From: Chryseomicrobium palamuruense
GTDB taxonomy: Bacteria; Bacillota; Bacilli; Bacillales_A; Planococcaceae
DNA: 64,000 nt
NCBI RefSeq assembly: GCF_042649045.1
Contig: NZ_JBHSEF010000008.1
Span: forward strand, 117,150-181,149
Direction: 5' to 3'
Part shown: in pieces, positions 24,854 to 32,844 of the stretch
How the letters are laid out: every line of letters starts with the position of its first letter
Position numbering within the stretch: position 1 is the stretch's first letter
Notes under the pieces: generated by a model
Databases searched by the model: none
Told to the model about the DNA's origin: nothing
What the model saw: only the letters and a program-made list of their open reading frames with translations
Made by a program: the position numbers and the translations under genes

Positions 24854-25009
24854 GTGACTGATAATTTAATCGAAGAATTAGAAGAGGCGCGCAAACGGAT
24901 GATTCAATGTGCATCTGAAAAAGGCCTCTCCGATCAATCTACTATTCAATTGAGTAAGGAACTCGACCAACTTTTGAATCAATATTATAAAGAATATCAA
25001 AAAAAATAA
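24854..25009 (+). CDS. Spo0E-like aspartyl-phosphate phosphatase (51 aa)
   Basis: The 51-residue protein matches the Spo0E family: two helices, the first LIEELEEARKRMIQ and the second carrying the signature SKELD (residues 34-38; consensus SQELD) followed by LLNQYY. Spo0E, YisI and YnzD remove phosphate from Spo0A~P and so delay sporulation; related proteins act on other regulators. The start is GTG 24854 behind a run of seven G. It lies within 2.5 kb of the soluble sporulation-type kinase, opposing it in function. A strong terminator follows. Confidence 0.82.
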   Translation: MTDNLIEELEEARKRMIQCASEKGLSDQSTIQLSKELDQLLNQYYKEYQKK

Positions 25010-25093
25010 TTTTTTCAATAAAGTAGGTTTAACTTTTTGACGGTGGGAAATACTAAATATGAACACAGCAATATTCTCATTTCCCCCTTTTTA

Positions 25094-25129
25094 AGAATCA
25101 TTCAATTCGTTGAATGGTTCTCTTTTTTT
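25094..25129 (+). terminator. Terminator after the Spo0E-like gene
   Basis: AGAATCATTCAA (25094-25105) and TTGAATGGTTCT (25110-25121) enclose a TTCG tetraloop, followed by a long T run. Confidence 0.88.
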
Positions 25130-25155
25130 GCCCTCATTCTTCTCTCATGTATACT
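25128..25155 (+). promoter_or_regulatory. Putative promoter of the YkwC-like gene
   Basis: TTGCCC (25128-25133) and TATACT (25150-25155) are 16 bases apart, immediately after the preceding terminator. Confidence 0.45.
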
Positions 25156-25176
25156 AAAGAAAAGGGGGAATTGAGA

Positions 25177-26040
25177 ATGCAGATAGGATTTATTGGAACA
25201 GGCGTCATGGGGAAAAGTATAGTTAGACATTTACGCAACGGTGGACACAACGTACATATATACACACGGACAAAATCAAAAGCACTCGATTTAATTGAAG
25301 AAGGTGCCATTTGGCAAGATTGCCCACGTGCTGTAGCCGATCACTCTGAAGTAGTTTTTACAATGGTAGGCTACCCGAATGACGTAGAAGAAGTTTATTT
25401 GAGCCAAGAAGGCATACTGGAATCATCTGCCCCTTCCTATTTCGTAGACTTAACTACTTCTACTCCTGAACTTGCCCAGCGTTTGGCTAAAGTGGCTGAA
25501 CAAAAAGGAAAGACGTGTTTAGATGCTCCCGTATCTGGTGGAGATATCGGTGCTCAAAATGGAGTGTTGTCGATCATGATTGGTGGAGATGAAGAGGCAG
25601 TAATCGATTTAATGCCTCTATTTCAGTTATTTGGTAAAAATATCGTCTATCAGGGTCTTCCTGGTACGGGCCAACATACAAAGATGTGTAATCAAATTGC
25701 CATTGCTTCGACTATGGTTGCAGTTTGTGAATCACTCACATATGGTAGACGGGCGGGCCTCGATTTATCAAAGGTTTTACAGTCAATTACTCAAGGAGCA
25801 GCAGGGTCTTGGTCACTTTCCAATTTAGGACCTAAAATGATTGATGAGGATTATGCACCAGGTTTCTTTATCAAACACTTTATAAAAGATATGGGAATTG
25901 CGCTGGATGAAGCCAGCCGAATGGGGATACAATTACCAGGTTTAGAGGGAGCAAAACAATTGTACGATGAACTACTGGAAGAGGGATATGGAGAAGAAGG
26001 AACTCAAGCTATTGTGAGAAGCTACAAAAAGTATTGGTAA
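25177..26040 (+). CDS. Beta-hydroxyacid dehydrogenase, YkwC-like (HIBADH family)
   Basis: The 287-residue enzyme starts with the NAD(P) motif MQIGFIGTGVMGKSIVRHL and keeps the family signatures: the substrate loop DAPVSGGDIGAQNG, GTGQHTKMCNQ with the catalytic lysine, and FIKHFIKDMGIALDEA near the C terminus. It belongs with 3-hydroxyisobutyrate and tartronate semialdehyde reductases; B. subtilis YkwC is the closest I recall. The physiological substrate is not known. I start at ATG 25177 behind AAGGGGGAA. Monocistronic with promoter and terminator. Confidence 0.9.
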   Translation: MQIGFIGTGVMGKSIVRHLRNGGHNVHIYTRTKSKALDLIEEGAIWQDCPRAVADHSEVVFTMVGYPNDVEEVYLSQEGILESSAPSYFVDLTTSTPELAQRLAKVAEQKGKTCLDAPVSGGDIGAQNGVLSIMIGGDEEAVIDLMPLFQLFGKNIVYQGLPGTGQHTKMCNQIAIASTMVAVCESLTYGRRAGLDLSKVLQSITQGAAGSWSLSNLGPKMIDEDYAPGFFIKHFIKDMGIALDEASRMGIQLPGLEGAKQLYDELLEEGYGEEGTQAIVRSYKKYW

Positions 26041-26041
26041 G

Positions 26042-26072
26042 AATAGGCAGACAATGTGTCTGCCTATTTTTT
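26042..26072. terminator. Terminator between ykwC-like and ykyB-like genes
   Basis: AATAGGCAGACA (26042-26053) pairs perfectly with TGTCTGCCTATT (26057-26068), followed by TTTT. It overlaps the 3' end of the convergent ykyB-like gene. Confidence 0.85.
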
Positions 26073-26531
26073 ATAGGGATTTTTTTGCGAGCGTCGATAT
26101 TCGGACGGAGAAGGAGTTGAGGTGAGGGATTGGAAACGAGGTTTTTTTCCCGTTTGAGATGATTGAAAATAGACATGAACATACTTTGCAATGATCCTTT
26201 TTGCTGTGGTGAGATTCATATAAGTAGAAGGATTTGCATAGGAAAAGTCCAGCTTTCCAAGATGAGGAAGCTGTTTGTCTTCCGGTGTCACAGGTAAGTG
26301 AAACAAATAGCCATGGAATTCAACAAGAGTAGTCGAGTGCTGTTTGCTATTAGACGGATTTTCAGAAAAATGAAGACCGATTTTTTTTGCGTATCCAGAG
26401 TCAATTAGTTTCTCTAAGGTTTCCTTTTTTGCTTGGTATAATGGTTTTTTATCAAGTGCTGTCTTTGCATGTCGATTGATTGAATAAAGAGCTTGAGCAA
26501 TTTCTATGCACTGAGATTTTGTTAATTTCAT
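26064..26531 (-). CDS. YkyB-like protein of unknown function
   Basis: The 155-residue soluble protein resembles B. subtilis YkyB: ALYSINRHAKTA, YQAKKETLEKLIDSGYAKKIGLHFS, LVEFHGYLFHLPVT and HLGKLDFSYANPSTYMNLTTA. The C terminus is basic and rich in Ser, Pro and Lys. No catalytic motif is visible. AAGGGG precedes the start, and a TGG-extended -10 (TATACT, minus strand) lies about 25 bases upstream. Its position beside the fadH and ykuC homologues matches B. subtilis synteny. Confidence 0.8.
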   Translation of the reverse strand: MKLTKSQCIEIAQALYSINRHAKTALDKKPLYQAKKETLEKLIDSGYAKKIGLHFSENPSNSKQHSTTLVEFHGYLFHLPVTPEDKQLPHLGKLDFSYANPSTYMNLTTAKRIIAKYVHVYFQSSQTGKKPRFQSLTSTPSPSEYRRSQKNPYKK

Positions 26532-26591
26532 TGGTGACCCCTTTTTTATTCAGTATACCAAATTATTCTCGCACGAAGAAGTAGAATACGG

Positions 26592-26617
26592 TATGATATG
26601 AGTGAATATTCATTCAA
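26592..26617 (+). promoter_or_regulatory. fadH promoter -10 with FadR operator
   Basis: A -10-like TATGAT (26592-26597) is followed directly by ATGAGTGAATATTCATTCAA (26598-26617). This matches 19 of 20 positions of the Bacillus FadR (YsiA) box WTGAATGAMTANTCATTCAW. Binding there would block transcription of fadH until long-chain acyl-CoA releases FadR. Confidence 0.75.
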
Positions 26618-26634
26618 CTTTAGGGGGTTATGAC

Positions 26635-27390
26635 TTGAAAACGTTTATTATTACAGGTGGTTCATCAGGAATGGGAAAATATATGGCGAAAAAGTTTCTA
26701 CAAGAAGGAAACAATGTAGTCGTTACAGGGAGAGATTTAGAGAAGTTACATCATGTTAAAGCTGAGTTTGAGTCACTCGGACCGATTGAAATATTTCAAA
26801 TGGATGTTCGAGAGCCTGAGCATTGCGCAGCTATGGCAGCGTTTACCATTAAAAAGTTCGGCACGATCGATGGGCTCATCAATAATGCAGCAGGAAACTT
26901 TATCGTTGCTGCAGAGAAATTAAGTCCCAATGGATGGAAAGCAGTAATCGATATCGTGTTAAATGGTTCCTTTTACTGTTCACAAGCTGTGGGGAAGTAT
27001 TGGATTGAAAATGACAAAAAAGGATGTATTCTCAATATGCTTGCAACGTATGCGTGGGGGGCAGGGGCAGGGGTTATCCATTCTGCAGCTGCTAAAGCTG
27101 GTGTCATGTCTCTGACGCGTACGCTAGCTGTAGAGTGGGGTTCTCAATATGGTATACGTGTAAATGCTATTGCTCCAGGTCCTATTGAGCGGACAGGAGG
27201 AGCAGACAAGCTATGGGAGTCAGAAGAAGCTGCTGAGCGTACTTTAAAATCTGTGCCGCTAGGACGGTTAGGAAAGCCCGAGGAAATTGCAGAGCTTGCT
27301 TATTTTATCTTATCTGACAAAGCGTCCTATATGAACGGGGAAATTGTTACACTTGATGGAGGACAATGGTTAAATAGTCACCCTTTCTGA
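26635..27390 (+). CDS. fadH: 2,4-dienoyl-CoA reductase, short-chain dehydrogenase
   Basis: The 251-residue SDR enzyme has the NADP(H) motif TGGSSGMGKYMAKKF, NNAAGNF, the substrate-site segment LNMLATYAWGAGAGVIHSAAAKAG and IAPGPIERTGG. These match B. subtilis FadH (YkuF) closely. It reduces 2,4-dienoyl-CoA during oxidation of unsaturated fatty acids with even-position double bonds. I prefer the TTG at 26635 because AGGGGG lies seven bases upstream and the protein then begins at the usual place; an in-frame ATG at 26602 falls inside the FadR box. Regulation by FadR is predicted. Confidence 0.92.
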   Translation: MKTFIITGGSSGMGKYMAKKFLQEGNNVVVTGRDLEKLHHVKAEFESLGPIEIFQMDVREPEHCAAMAAFTIKKFGTIDGLINNAAGNFIVAAEKLSPNGWKAVIDIVLNGSFYCSQAVGKYWIENDKKGCILNMLATYAWGAGAGVIHSAAAKAGVMSLTRTLAVEWGSQYGIRVNAIAPGPIERTGGADKLWESEEAAERTLKSVPLGRLGKPEEIAELAYFILSDKASYMNGEIVTLDGGQWLNSHPF

Positions 27391-27455
27391 TGTATGTTTC
27401 GTTTTCATGAAATATCTGTGATATGATGAAAAAGTAGAAAAAGGAGTAGATTGCT

Positions 27456-27899
27456 ATGCTTTCAGTTAGCTCGAAAGAGTTTTTGAAACTTCCTATTACT
27501 GACTTCATCATCTCAGCAGATAAGGTAGCTCACGTTCAATTAGGAAATTACGCAGAACATGCATTACTAGTATTAACAAAGACCGGTTATTCTTCCATTC
27601 CCGTCTTGGATATGAGTTATCGGATGCACGGTATGATATCGGTCCAACAAATTACAGATGAGATTCTTGGTCTTGATCGAATCGAATACGAGCGCTTAGC
27701 GGAAATTAAAGTGGATTCCATTATGTCGAAAGAATTTGTGAAAATCCATATTAATGATACGTTTCAAAAAGGGTTAGATCTCTTAATTAATCATCCATAC
27801 ATCTGTGTTGTCGATGATCAACAAACTTTCTTAGGCATTTTAACGCGACGTGTCGTGATGAAGCAACTGAAAAAACATTTATATGTCTCCATGGTGTAA
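27456..27899 (+). CDS. darB: Cyclic di-AMP receptor DarB (CbpB), CBS-domain protein
   Basis: The 147-residue protein consists of two CBS motifs and matches B. subtilis DarB (YkuL/CbpB) in length and sequence: DKVAHVQLGNYAEHALLVL, TKTGYSSIPVLDMSYRMHG and FLGILTRRVVMKQL. In B. subtilis and Listeria, ligand-free DarB/CbpB activates the (p)ppGpp synthetase Rel, and DarB also stimulates pyruvate carboxylase; c-di-AMP prevents this. AAAGGAG precedes the start. It is followed by its own terminator and then ccpC, the same neighbour as in B. subtilis. Confidence 0.9.
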   Translation: MLSVSSKEFLKLPITDFIISADKVAHVQLGNYAEHALLVLTKTGYSSIPVLDMSYRMHGMISVQQITDEILGLDRIEYERLAEIKVDSIMSKEFVKIHINDTFQKGLDLLINHPYICVVDDQQTFLGILTRRVVMKQLKKHLYVSMV

Positions 27900-27923
27900 G
27901 ACCCTTTCTTTGAAGGGTCTTTT
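27898..27923 (+). terminator. Terminator of darB
   Basis: AAGACCCTT (27898-27906) and AAGGGTCTT (27913-27921) form a perfect 9-bp stem followed by TTTC. The T run is short, so read-through into ccpC is possible. Confidence 0.7.
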
Positions 27924-27949
27924 CTTACGAGGTGAAAGGGGGGTGCGTG

Positions 27950-28810
27950 ATGTATTCGGATGAAGAAGTTCTCATCACGCTTCACGATGAACAAAATATG
28001 AGAAAGGCGGCAGAGCGTTTATTCTTAACACAACCAGCCCTGTCACTCCGATTACAGGCTATTGAAAAACAATGGGGAGCTCAGCTCTTCATTCGTTCTC
28101 AAAAAGGGTTACTGCCGACTCCCGAAGGAGAGCTGGTCATTTCGTTTAGTCGCGATATTCTCCAGAAGAAAGAACATACACTTGATCAATTGCAACTGTT
28201 ATCTTCTAAAGTGCATGGAACACTGAAAATAGCATGTGCCTCGATTGTCGGACAAAACTGGTTACCTTCCGTACTAAAGAAATATGTAGAGTTGTTCCCT
28301 GATGCGAAGATTTCGTTGCATACAGGGTGGAGTTCGGAAATTGTTCGGTCGATTTCTGATGGAGATGCTCAAATCGGAATCGTACGAGGGCAAACCGATT
28401 GGAAAGGTAAAAAGATTCATTTATTCCGTGATACATTGTATTTGGTTGATCAAGAGCTTACTTCTGTGGAAGATTTACAACAGACAAGTAAACCATTCAT
28501 CCAATTTAAAAGTGATTCCAGTTATTATCAAGAGATTCAAAAGTGGTGGCAAAAAAACTTTTCTGTTACACCAAAACAACAAATTGTGGTGGATCAAATT
28601 GAAACGTGTAAACAGATGGCTTTAAACGGACTAGGCTATGCGATTTTACCAGCAATCACCTTGTCTGAATATGATCACATCAATAAAATACCACTTCTCC
28701 ATGATGATGCAACGTTTGAATTAACAAGAGACACATGGCTGATTGGCTATGATGCAGCTTTTGAACTTCCACAAGTTGCCGCTTTTGTCGATGTAGCAAC
28801 TGAAAAGTAA
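27950..28810 (+). CDS. ccpC: LysR-type regulator CcpC
   Basis: The 286-residue protein has an N-terminal helix-turn-helix (MRKAAERLFLTQPALSLRLQAIE, about 15-37) and a ligand-binding domain. It follows B. subtilis CcpC closely: GTLKIACASIVGQNWLPSVLK, LHTGWSSEIVRS, PFIQFKSDSSYYQEIQKWW and QIETCKQMALNGLGYAILP. CcpC represses citZ and citB and responds to citrate. I start at ATG 27950 behind AAAGGGGGG. It directly follows darB as in B. subtilis. Likely targets lie outside the window. Confidence 0.9.
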   Translation: MYSDEEVLITLHDEQNMRKAAERLFLTQPALSLRLQAIEKQWGAQLFIRSQKGLLPTPEGELVISFSRDILQKKEHTLDQLQLLSSKVHGTLKIACASIVGQNWLPSVLKKYVELFPDAKISLHTGWSSEIVRSISDGDAQIGIVRGQTDWKGKKIHLFRDTLYLVDQELTSVEDLQQTSKPFIQFKSDSSYYQEIQKWWQKNFSVTPKQQIVVDQIETCKQMALNGLGYAILPAITLSEYDHINKIPLLHDDATFELTRDTWLIGYDAAFELPQVAAFVDVATEK

Positions 28811-28845
28811 AAGGATGATCCCTCAGGTGAAGGGATCATCCTTTT
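28809..28845. terminator. Bidirectional terminator, ccpC / MFS gene
   Basis: A perfect 15-bp stem (AAAAGGATGATCCCT at 28809-28823 with AGGGATCATCCTTTT at 28831-28845) serves the two convergent genes. Confidence 0.9.
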
Positions 28846-30041
28846 TAAGTGTTTACAGAAGTTGAGTGCAAGTCGAGCTGCTTGCGTCGCATCCAAATAG
28901 CTGTTAAGAAAAATGTGCCAAGTAAGACGAGTGAGCCGACGACGAAAGGTAAATTGTAATTCCAGTCGAAAAGCAATCCAGCGAGAGCTGGTCCCACCAT
29001 ATTACCCAAACTCATATACGCATTATTCATACCTGCGGCAAAGCCCTGTTCTGTACCTGCAAGCTTGGAAACGACCGTGTTCACAGCCGGACGGATTAAT
29101 GTAACAGCAATTGAGAAAAGTGTCGCGACGAGTAGGATGCTAAAGAATTGATGGACAAACAACATCCCAAATAACGTAACAGCCGCAAAGACTAGGCTAC
29201 TAAGAATGATTTGCATCTCTCCAAAACGTTTAAACAAACGGTCAATCATAAACATTTGGATCACGACGCCAACAAAACCACCGGCTGTTAAGACAATCGC
29301 AATTTGTTCAGGTGAAAAACTAAACTTATAGTTCATATAGAGGGCAAATGTTGCTTGGAAATTAGCGATTCCAAATGAAAAGACAAAAATAATCAGAAGC
29401 ATCATGAAATACGGTGTATAAAAGGATCTTCGCATCTGCTGAACAATATTTTCTCGCGATTTCGTCGGATCGACAATTTCTTTATTTCGTATGTCAGGCA
29501 AGACGAAGAGAGAGAACACCATGGCAAGTAGCGCTGTCGCGGATGAGACATAAAAAGGGAAATTTAAACTGATCGCAGAAAATAATCCACCAATACCAGG
29601 TCCAATCATGAACCCAAGTGACATGGCGGCTCCAATATACCCCATTCCTTTTCCACGATCTTCATATGTTGTAATATCTGCCACAAAAGCCATCGTTGGA
29701 GGAATTAAAAAAGCTCCACCAATTCCGCTGACGAAACGTGCAGCGTATAACATCCATTCGTGTGTCGCTGTTCCAAACCAGAGCTGAGATAGTCCGAATA
29801 ATGCAAGGCCAATGACAATCAATTTTTTTCTGCCGTATTTGTCGGATAAATCACCAGCTATTGGAGAAAACACAAATTGGGCAAATGCAAACGCTGCAAT
29901 GATAAGACCTAACGCTTGACCTGCCGCTCCAAACGTCTCCAAATACTTTGGCATGATGGGCACGATGAGCCCGATACCTGCCATGATGATGAACATATTG
30001 AACATTAATAAATAAATGATGAATGGATTTGATTTCTTCAT
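28845..30041 (-). CDS. MFS drug-type exporter, YkuC-like
   Basis: The 398-residue protein has 12 predicted helices and the DHA1-type drug/proton antiporter motifs: IVPIMPKYLETFG in helix 1, GDLSDKYGRKKLIVIG (motif A) after helix 2 and GYIGAAMSLGFMIGPGIGG (motif C) in helix 5. It resembles NorA/Bmr/YkuC-type multidrug exporters. I start at MKKSNPFIIY (ATG 30039-30041) behind CAGGAG; a longer frame of 38 extra codons has no ribosome binding site. Position next to ccpC and near ykyB matches B. subtilis ykuC. Substrates are unknown. Confidence 0.88.
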   Translation of the reverse strand: MKKSNPFIIYLLMFNMFIIMAGIGLIVPIMPKYLETFGAAGQALGLIIAAFAFAQFVFSPIAGDLSDKYGRKKLIVIGLALFGLSQLWFGTATHEWMLYAARFVSGIGGAFLIPPTMAFVADITTYEDRGKGMGYIGAAMSLGFMIGPGIGGLFSAISLNFPFYVSSATALLAMVFSLFVLPDIRNKEIVDPTKSRENIVQQMRRSFYTPYFMMLLIIFVFSFGIANFQATFALYMNYKFSFSPEQIAIVLTAGGFVGVVIQMFMIDRLFKRFGEMQIILSSLVFAAVTLFGMLFVHQFFSILLVATLFSIAVTLIRPAVNTVVSKLAGTEQGFAAGMNNAYMSLGNMVGPALAGLLFDWNYNLPFVVGSLVLLGTFFLTAIWMRRKQLDLHSTSVNT

Positions 30042-30125
30042 CTGACTCCTGCTTTCTGCGTGTGTTCGATGAAAGAAGTATAGCATAATTACATGAGAAT
30101 AAATAATTCGGACGTTCAATAGAAA

Positions 30126-30152
30126 ACGTGCATGCGATACCCGCATGCACGT
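30126..30152 (-). terminator. Terminator of potABCD
   Basis: ACGTGCATGCG (30126-30136) pairs perfectly with CGCATGCACGT (30142-30152) eight bases after the potD stop; the minus-strand transcript then reads TTTTCT. Confidence 0.82.
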
Positions 30153-30159
30153 CAAACGA

Positions 30160-31239
30160 TTAATTCGAATTCATACTCATTTTAAATTCAAGGAACAACT
30201 CATTATACTTACCGAGCATTTTTGGCCCTAAATTTTGATAGACTTCTAAACGGTCACGCATTTCTTCAGTTGGGTAGAAGCGATCGTCACCCGTCACTTC
30301 GGGGTCCATCAAATCAATAGCACTAAGATTCGGAGTGGAATAACCGACATAATCTGCATTTTGCGCAGCAACTTCAGGGTCCAACATAAAGTTGATAAAT
30401 TTGTGAGCACCTTCCACATTCCCAGCTGTCTTAGGAATAATCATATTATCAAACCATAAGTTCGAACCTTCTTCAGGAACGCTGTAATCAATATCTTCAT
30501 TCACCCACATAATATCTGCTGCCTGACCAGACCAAACGAGTGCAATTGCAGCTTCACCGCGACGCATCGTTTCCACGATTTCATCACCAATAATTGCTTT
30601 TACATTCGGGCCAAGTTCAATGAGACGGTCCGTTGCTTCACGTAATTCCTCTTCATCAGTGGAGTTAAGTGAATATCCTTGTGAATTTAACCCCATCCCA
30701 ATCACTTCACGTGCACCATCGACTAAAATAACTTGTTGCTTTAATTCAGGAGACCATAAGTCATTCCAACTTTCAAAAGTTTGTCCATCTAAAAGAGTTG
30801 GATTGAATGCAATTCCTACCGTACCCCAAAAGTAGGGGATGGAGTATTGATTTCCGGGATCAAATGGTAAATCAAGAAAGTACGGATCAATATGATCTAA
30901 GTTCGTAAGCTTCGATTGATCGATGGGATGTAATAAATCTTCTTCTCTCATTTTTTCAATCATATACTCCGAAGGCATCGCTACATCAAATCGTGTCCCA
31001 CCTTGTTGAATTTTTGTTAGCATCGCTTCGTTCGAATCAAAAGTCTCATAAATAACACGAATGCCTGTTTCTTCTTCGAATCGATCGACTAGCTCAGGGT
31101 CAATATATTCCCCCCAGTTAAAGACGGTAATCGTATCAGAGCTTGCTCGGCTCGAAGTATCCGTTAATTGAGTGTTGATATAAAATAACACAACTACGAC
31201 GGCAAGTAAGCCACTCGTCATTTGAATAATTGATTTCAT
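30160..31239 (-). CDS. potD: Spermidine/putrescine ABC transporter substrate-binding protein
   Basis: The 359-residue protein matches PotD: VFNWGEYIDPELVDRFEEET, YETFDSNEAMLTKI, FDVAMPSEYMIEKM, YFWGTVGIAFNP and LWFDNMIIPKTAGN, including the Trp, Glu and Asp residues that line the polyamine site. The N terminus has one hydrophobic helix (about 8-22) but no lipobox cysteine, so the protein is probably held by an uncleaved signal anchor. It overlaps potC by four bases and is the last gene of potABCD. Confidence 0.93.
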   Translation of the reverse strand: MKSIIQMTSGLLAVVVVLFYINTQLTDTSSRASSDTITVFNWGEYIDPELVDRFEEETGIRVIYETFDSNEAMLTKIQQGGTRFDVAMPSEYMIEKMREEDLLHPIDQSKLTNLDHIDPYFLDLPFDPGNQYSIPYFWGTVGIAFNPTLLDGQTFESWNDLWSPELKQQVILVDGAREVIGMGLNSQGYSLNSTDEEELREATDRLIELGPNVKAIIGDEIVETMRRGEAAIALVWSGQAADIMWVNEDIDYSVPEEGSNLWFDNMIIPKTAGNVEGAHKFINFMLDPEVAAQNADYVGYSTPNLSAIDLMDPEVTGDDRFYPTEEMRDRLEVYQNLGPKMLGKYNELFLEFKMSMNSN

Positions 31240-32045
31240 TTAGGCACCCCCGCTTGGAAAGGTGTCTTTGCCCGGCTGACCACAAAGTAGTAACCTAGCA
31301 CAAGAACCATCGTAACAATAAACAGTAATCCTGATAATGCATTGATTGTTAATGTAATTCCTGAACGAGCCATCGAGTAGATCTCGACAGAAAGAGTAGC
31401 GAAGCCATTCCCAGTCACGAAGAACGTAACAGCAAAGTCATCAAGAGAATATGTGAGGGCTAAGAAAAAGCCTGCAAAGATTCCGGGCTTGATGTATGGA
31501 ATGATGACTCGTGTAAAGACGTCTCGGCGAGTTGCGCCAAGATCTCGCGCGGCATCCACCAGTGTTGCACTCATTTCTTGAAGTTTTGGAAGTACCATGA
31601 TGACGACGATCGGCACACTGAATGCGATATGCGAAATCAGTACGGATGCAAATCCTAATCGTATCCCAATCATCGTAAAGAGAATTAAGAAAGATGCTCC
31701 AATAATGACGTCTGGTGACACGATTAATACATTGTTTAACGAAAGTAAAGATTGGCGTAATCGTTTATTCGTTACATAAACTATACCCACTGCTCCTAGA
31801 ACACCAATGGCTGTTGAAATGAGAGCTGATAATAATGCAATAATCAATGTATTAACAACAATGGTTAGTAAACGCGTATCTTGGAAGACTGCCGCATAGT
31901 GTTCCCAAGTAAATCCTTCAAAGTTTGACATGTTGCCTGCACTATTGAAGGAATAAAAGATTAAGTAAAAAATAGGCGCATATAGGACAATAAACACTAA
32001 AGCTAAATATACTTTTGCGAATTTACTAGTAGTTCCCACGGCCAT
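31236..32045 (-). CDS. potC: Spermidine/putrescine ABC transporter permease PotC
   Basis: The 269-residue permease has six membrane helices and the EAA loop DAARDLGATRRDVFTRVIIP that docks on the ATPase. It resembles PotC in sequence, for example VLYAPIFYLIFYSFN and YSLDDFAVTFFVTG. It forms the membrane channel with PotB. It overlaps potB by 20 bases and potD by four, consistent with a tightly coupled operon. The start ATG follows CGGCCGTGGG-type sequence with no strong ribosome binding site, which fits coupling to potB translation. Confidence 0.92.
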   Translation of the reverse strand: MAVGTTSKFAKVYLALVFIVLYAPIFYLIFYSFNSAGNMSNFEGFTWEHYAAVFQDTRLLTIVVNTLIIALLSALISTAIGVLGAVGIVYVTNKRLRQSLLSLNNVLIVSPDVIIGASFLILFTMIGIRLGFASVLISHIAFSVPIVVIMVLPKLQEMSATLVDAARDLGATRRDVFTRVIIPYIKPGIFAGFFLALTYSLDDFAVTFFVTGNGFATLSVEIYSMARSGITLTINALSGLLFIVTMVLVLGYYFVVSRAKTPFQAGVPK

Positions 32046-32844
32046 TCACTCCTTTCTCACGGTCACCCGTCAGAATCATAATAATGACCATGAACACGAT
32101 GAGGAACACAGCAATGGTAGATCCCATTCCCCAGTTTTGTGTCACAAGGAATTGTTGTTCAATCGCTGTTCCAAGTGTAATGACTTTGTTACCAGCAATC
32201 AGTCGCGTAATCATGAAGAGTGAGAGGGCAGGAATAAATGTGGCTTGAATACCTGCTTTAACTCCGCCAATTGCGAGCGGCCAAATCACTTTACGAAACG
32301 TTACCCACGAGGAAGCGCCTAAATCTTTCGAAGCATCAAGTAGGGCGGGATTTAATTTATCCAATGAATTGAAAATCGGTAACAACATAAATGGAATGAA
32401 AATATAGACAGAAACAAACACAAAACTAAAGTCTGTATAAAGAATCTGTTGTCTTTCAAGGCCTAAAAAGGATAAGAAATTGTTAACGGATCCATTCATT
32501 CCAAAAATTCCAATGAATGCATACGTTTTTAATAACAAGTTGATCCAAGATGGAATGATAATCATCAGTAACCACAGTTGTTTCTGCTTCGTCTTCGTAA
32601 TAAAATACGCAGCAGGATAGGCAATTAATAACGTAAAGAATGTGATAAGAAATGCATACCAAAAAGAACTTAGAGTTAATGAGAGATACGTTCCACTAAA
32701 AAAGTTTTGATAATTCTCTAAAGTGAAGTTGCCTTGGATATCAAAGAACGAGTAATATCCTACTAAGACGAGTGGAGCGAGTACAAAAAGCACCATCCAT
32801 ATGTAGTACGGAATCATGAGAAATGTGCGTGATTTAGTTTCCAT
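32026..32844 (-). CDS. potB: Spermidine/putrescine ABC transporter permease PotB
   Basis: The 272-residue permease has six helices, the EAA loop DASKDLGASSWVTFRKVIWP and PotB features such as IPSWINLLLKTYAFIGIFG and LYTDFSFVFVSVYIFIPFMLLP. I start at METKSRTFLM (ATG 32842-32844), which gives the standard N terminus; a longer frame runs back 18 codons into potA without a ribosome binding site. It overlaps the potA stop by 11 bases. Confidence 0.92.
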   Translation of the reverse strand: METKSRTFLMIPYYIWMVLFVLAPLVLVGYYSFFDIQGNFTLENYQNFFSGTYLSLTLSSFWYAFLITFFTLLIAYPAAYFITKTKQKQLWLLMIIIPSWINLLLKTYAFIGIFGMNGSVNNFLSFLGLERQQILYTDFSFVFVSVYIFIPFMLLPIFNSLDKLNPALLDASKDLGASSWVTFRKVIWPLAIGGVKAGIQATFIPALSLFMITRLIAGNKVITLGTAIEQQFLVTQNWGMGSTIAVFLIVFMVIIMILTGDREKGVNGRGNY

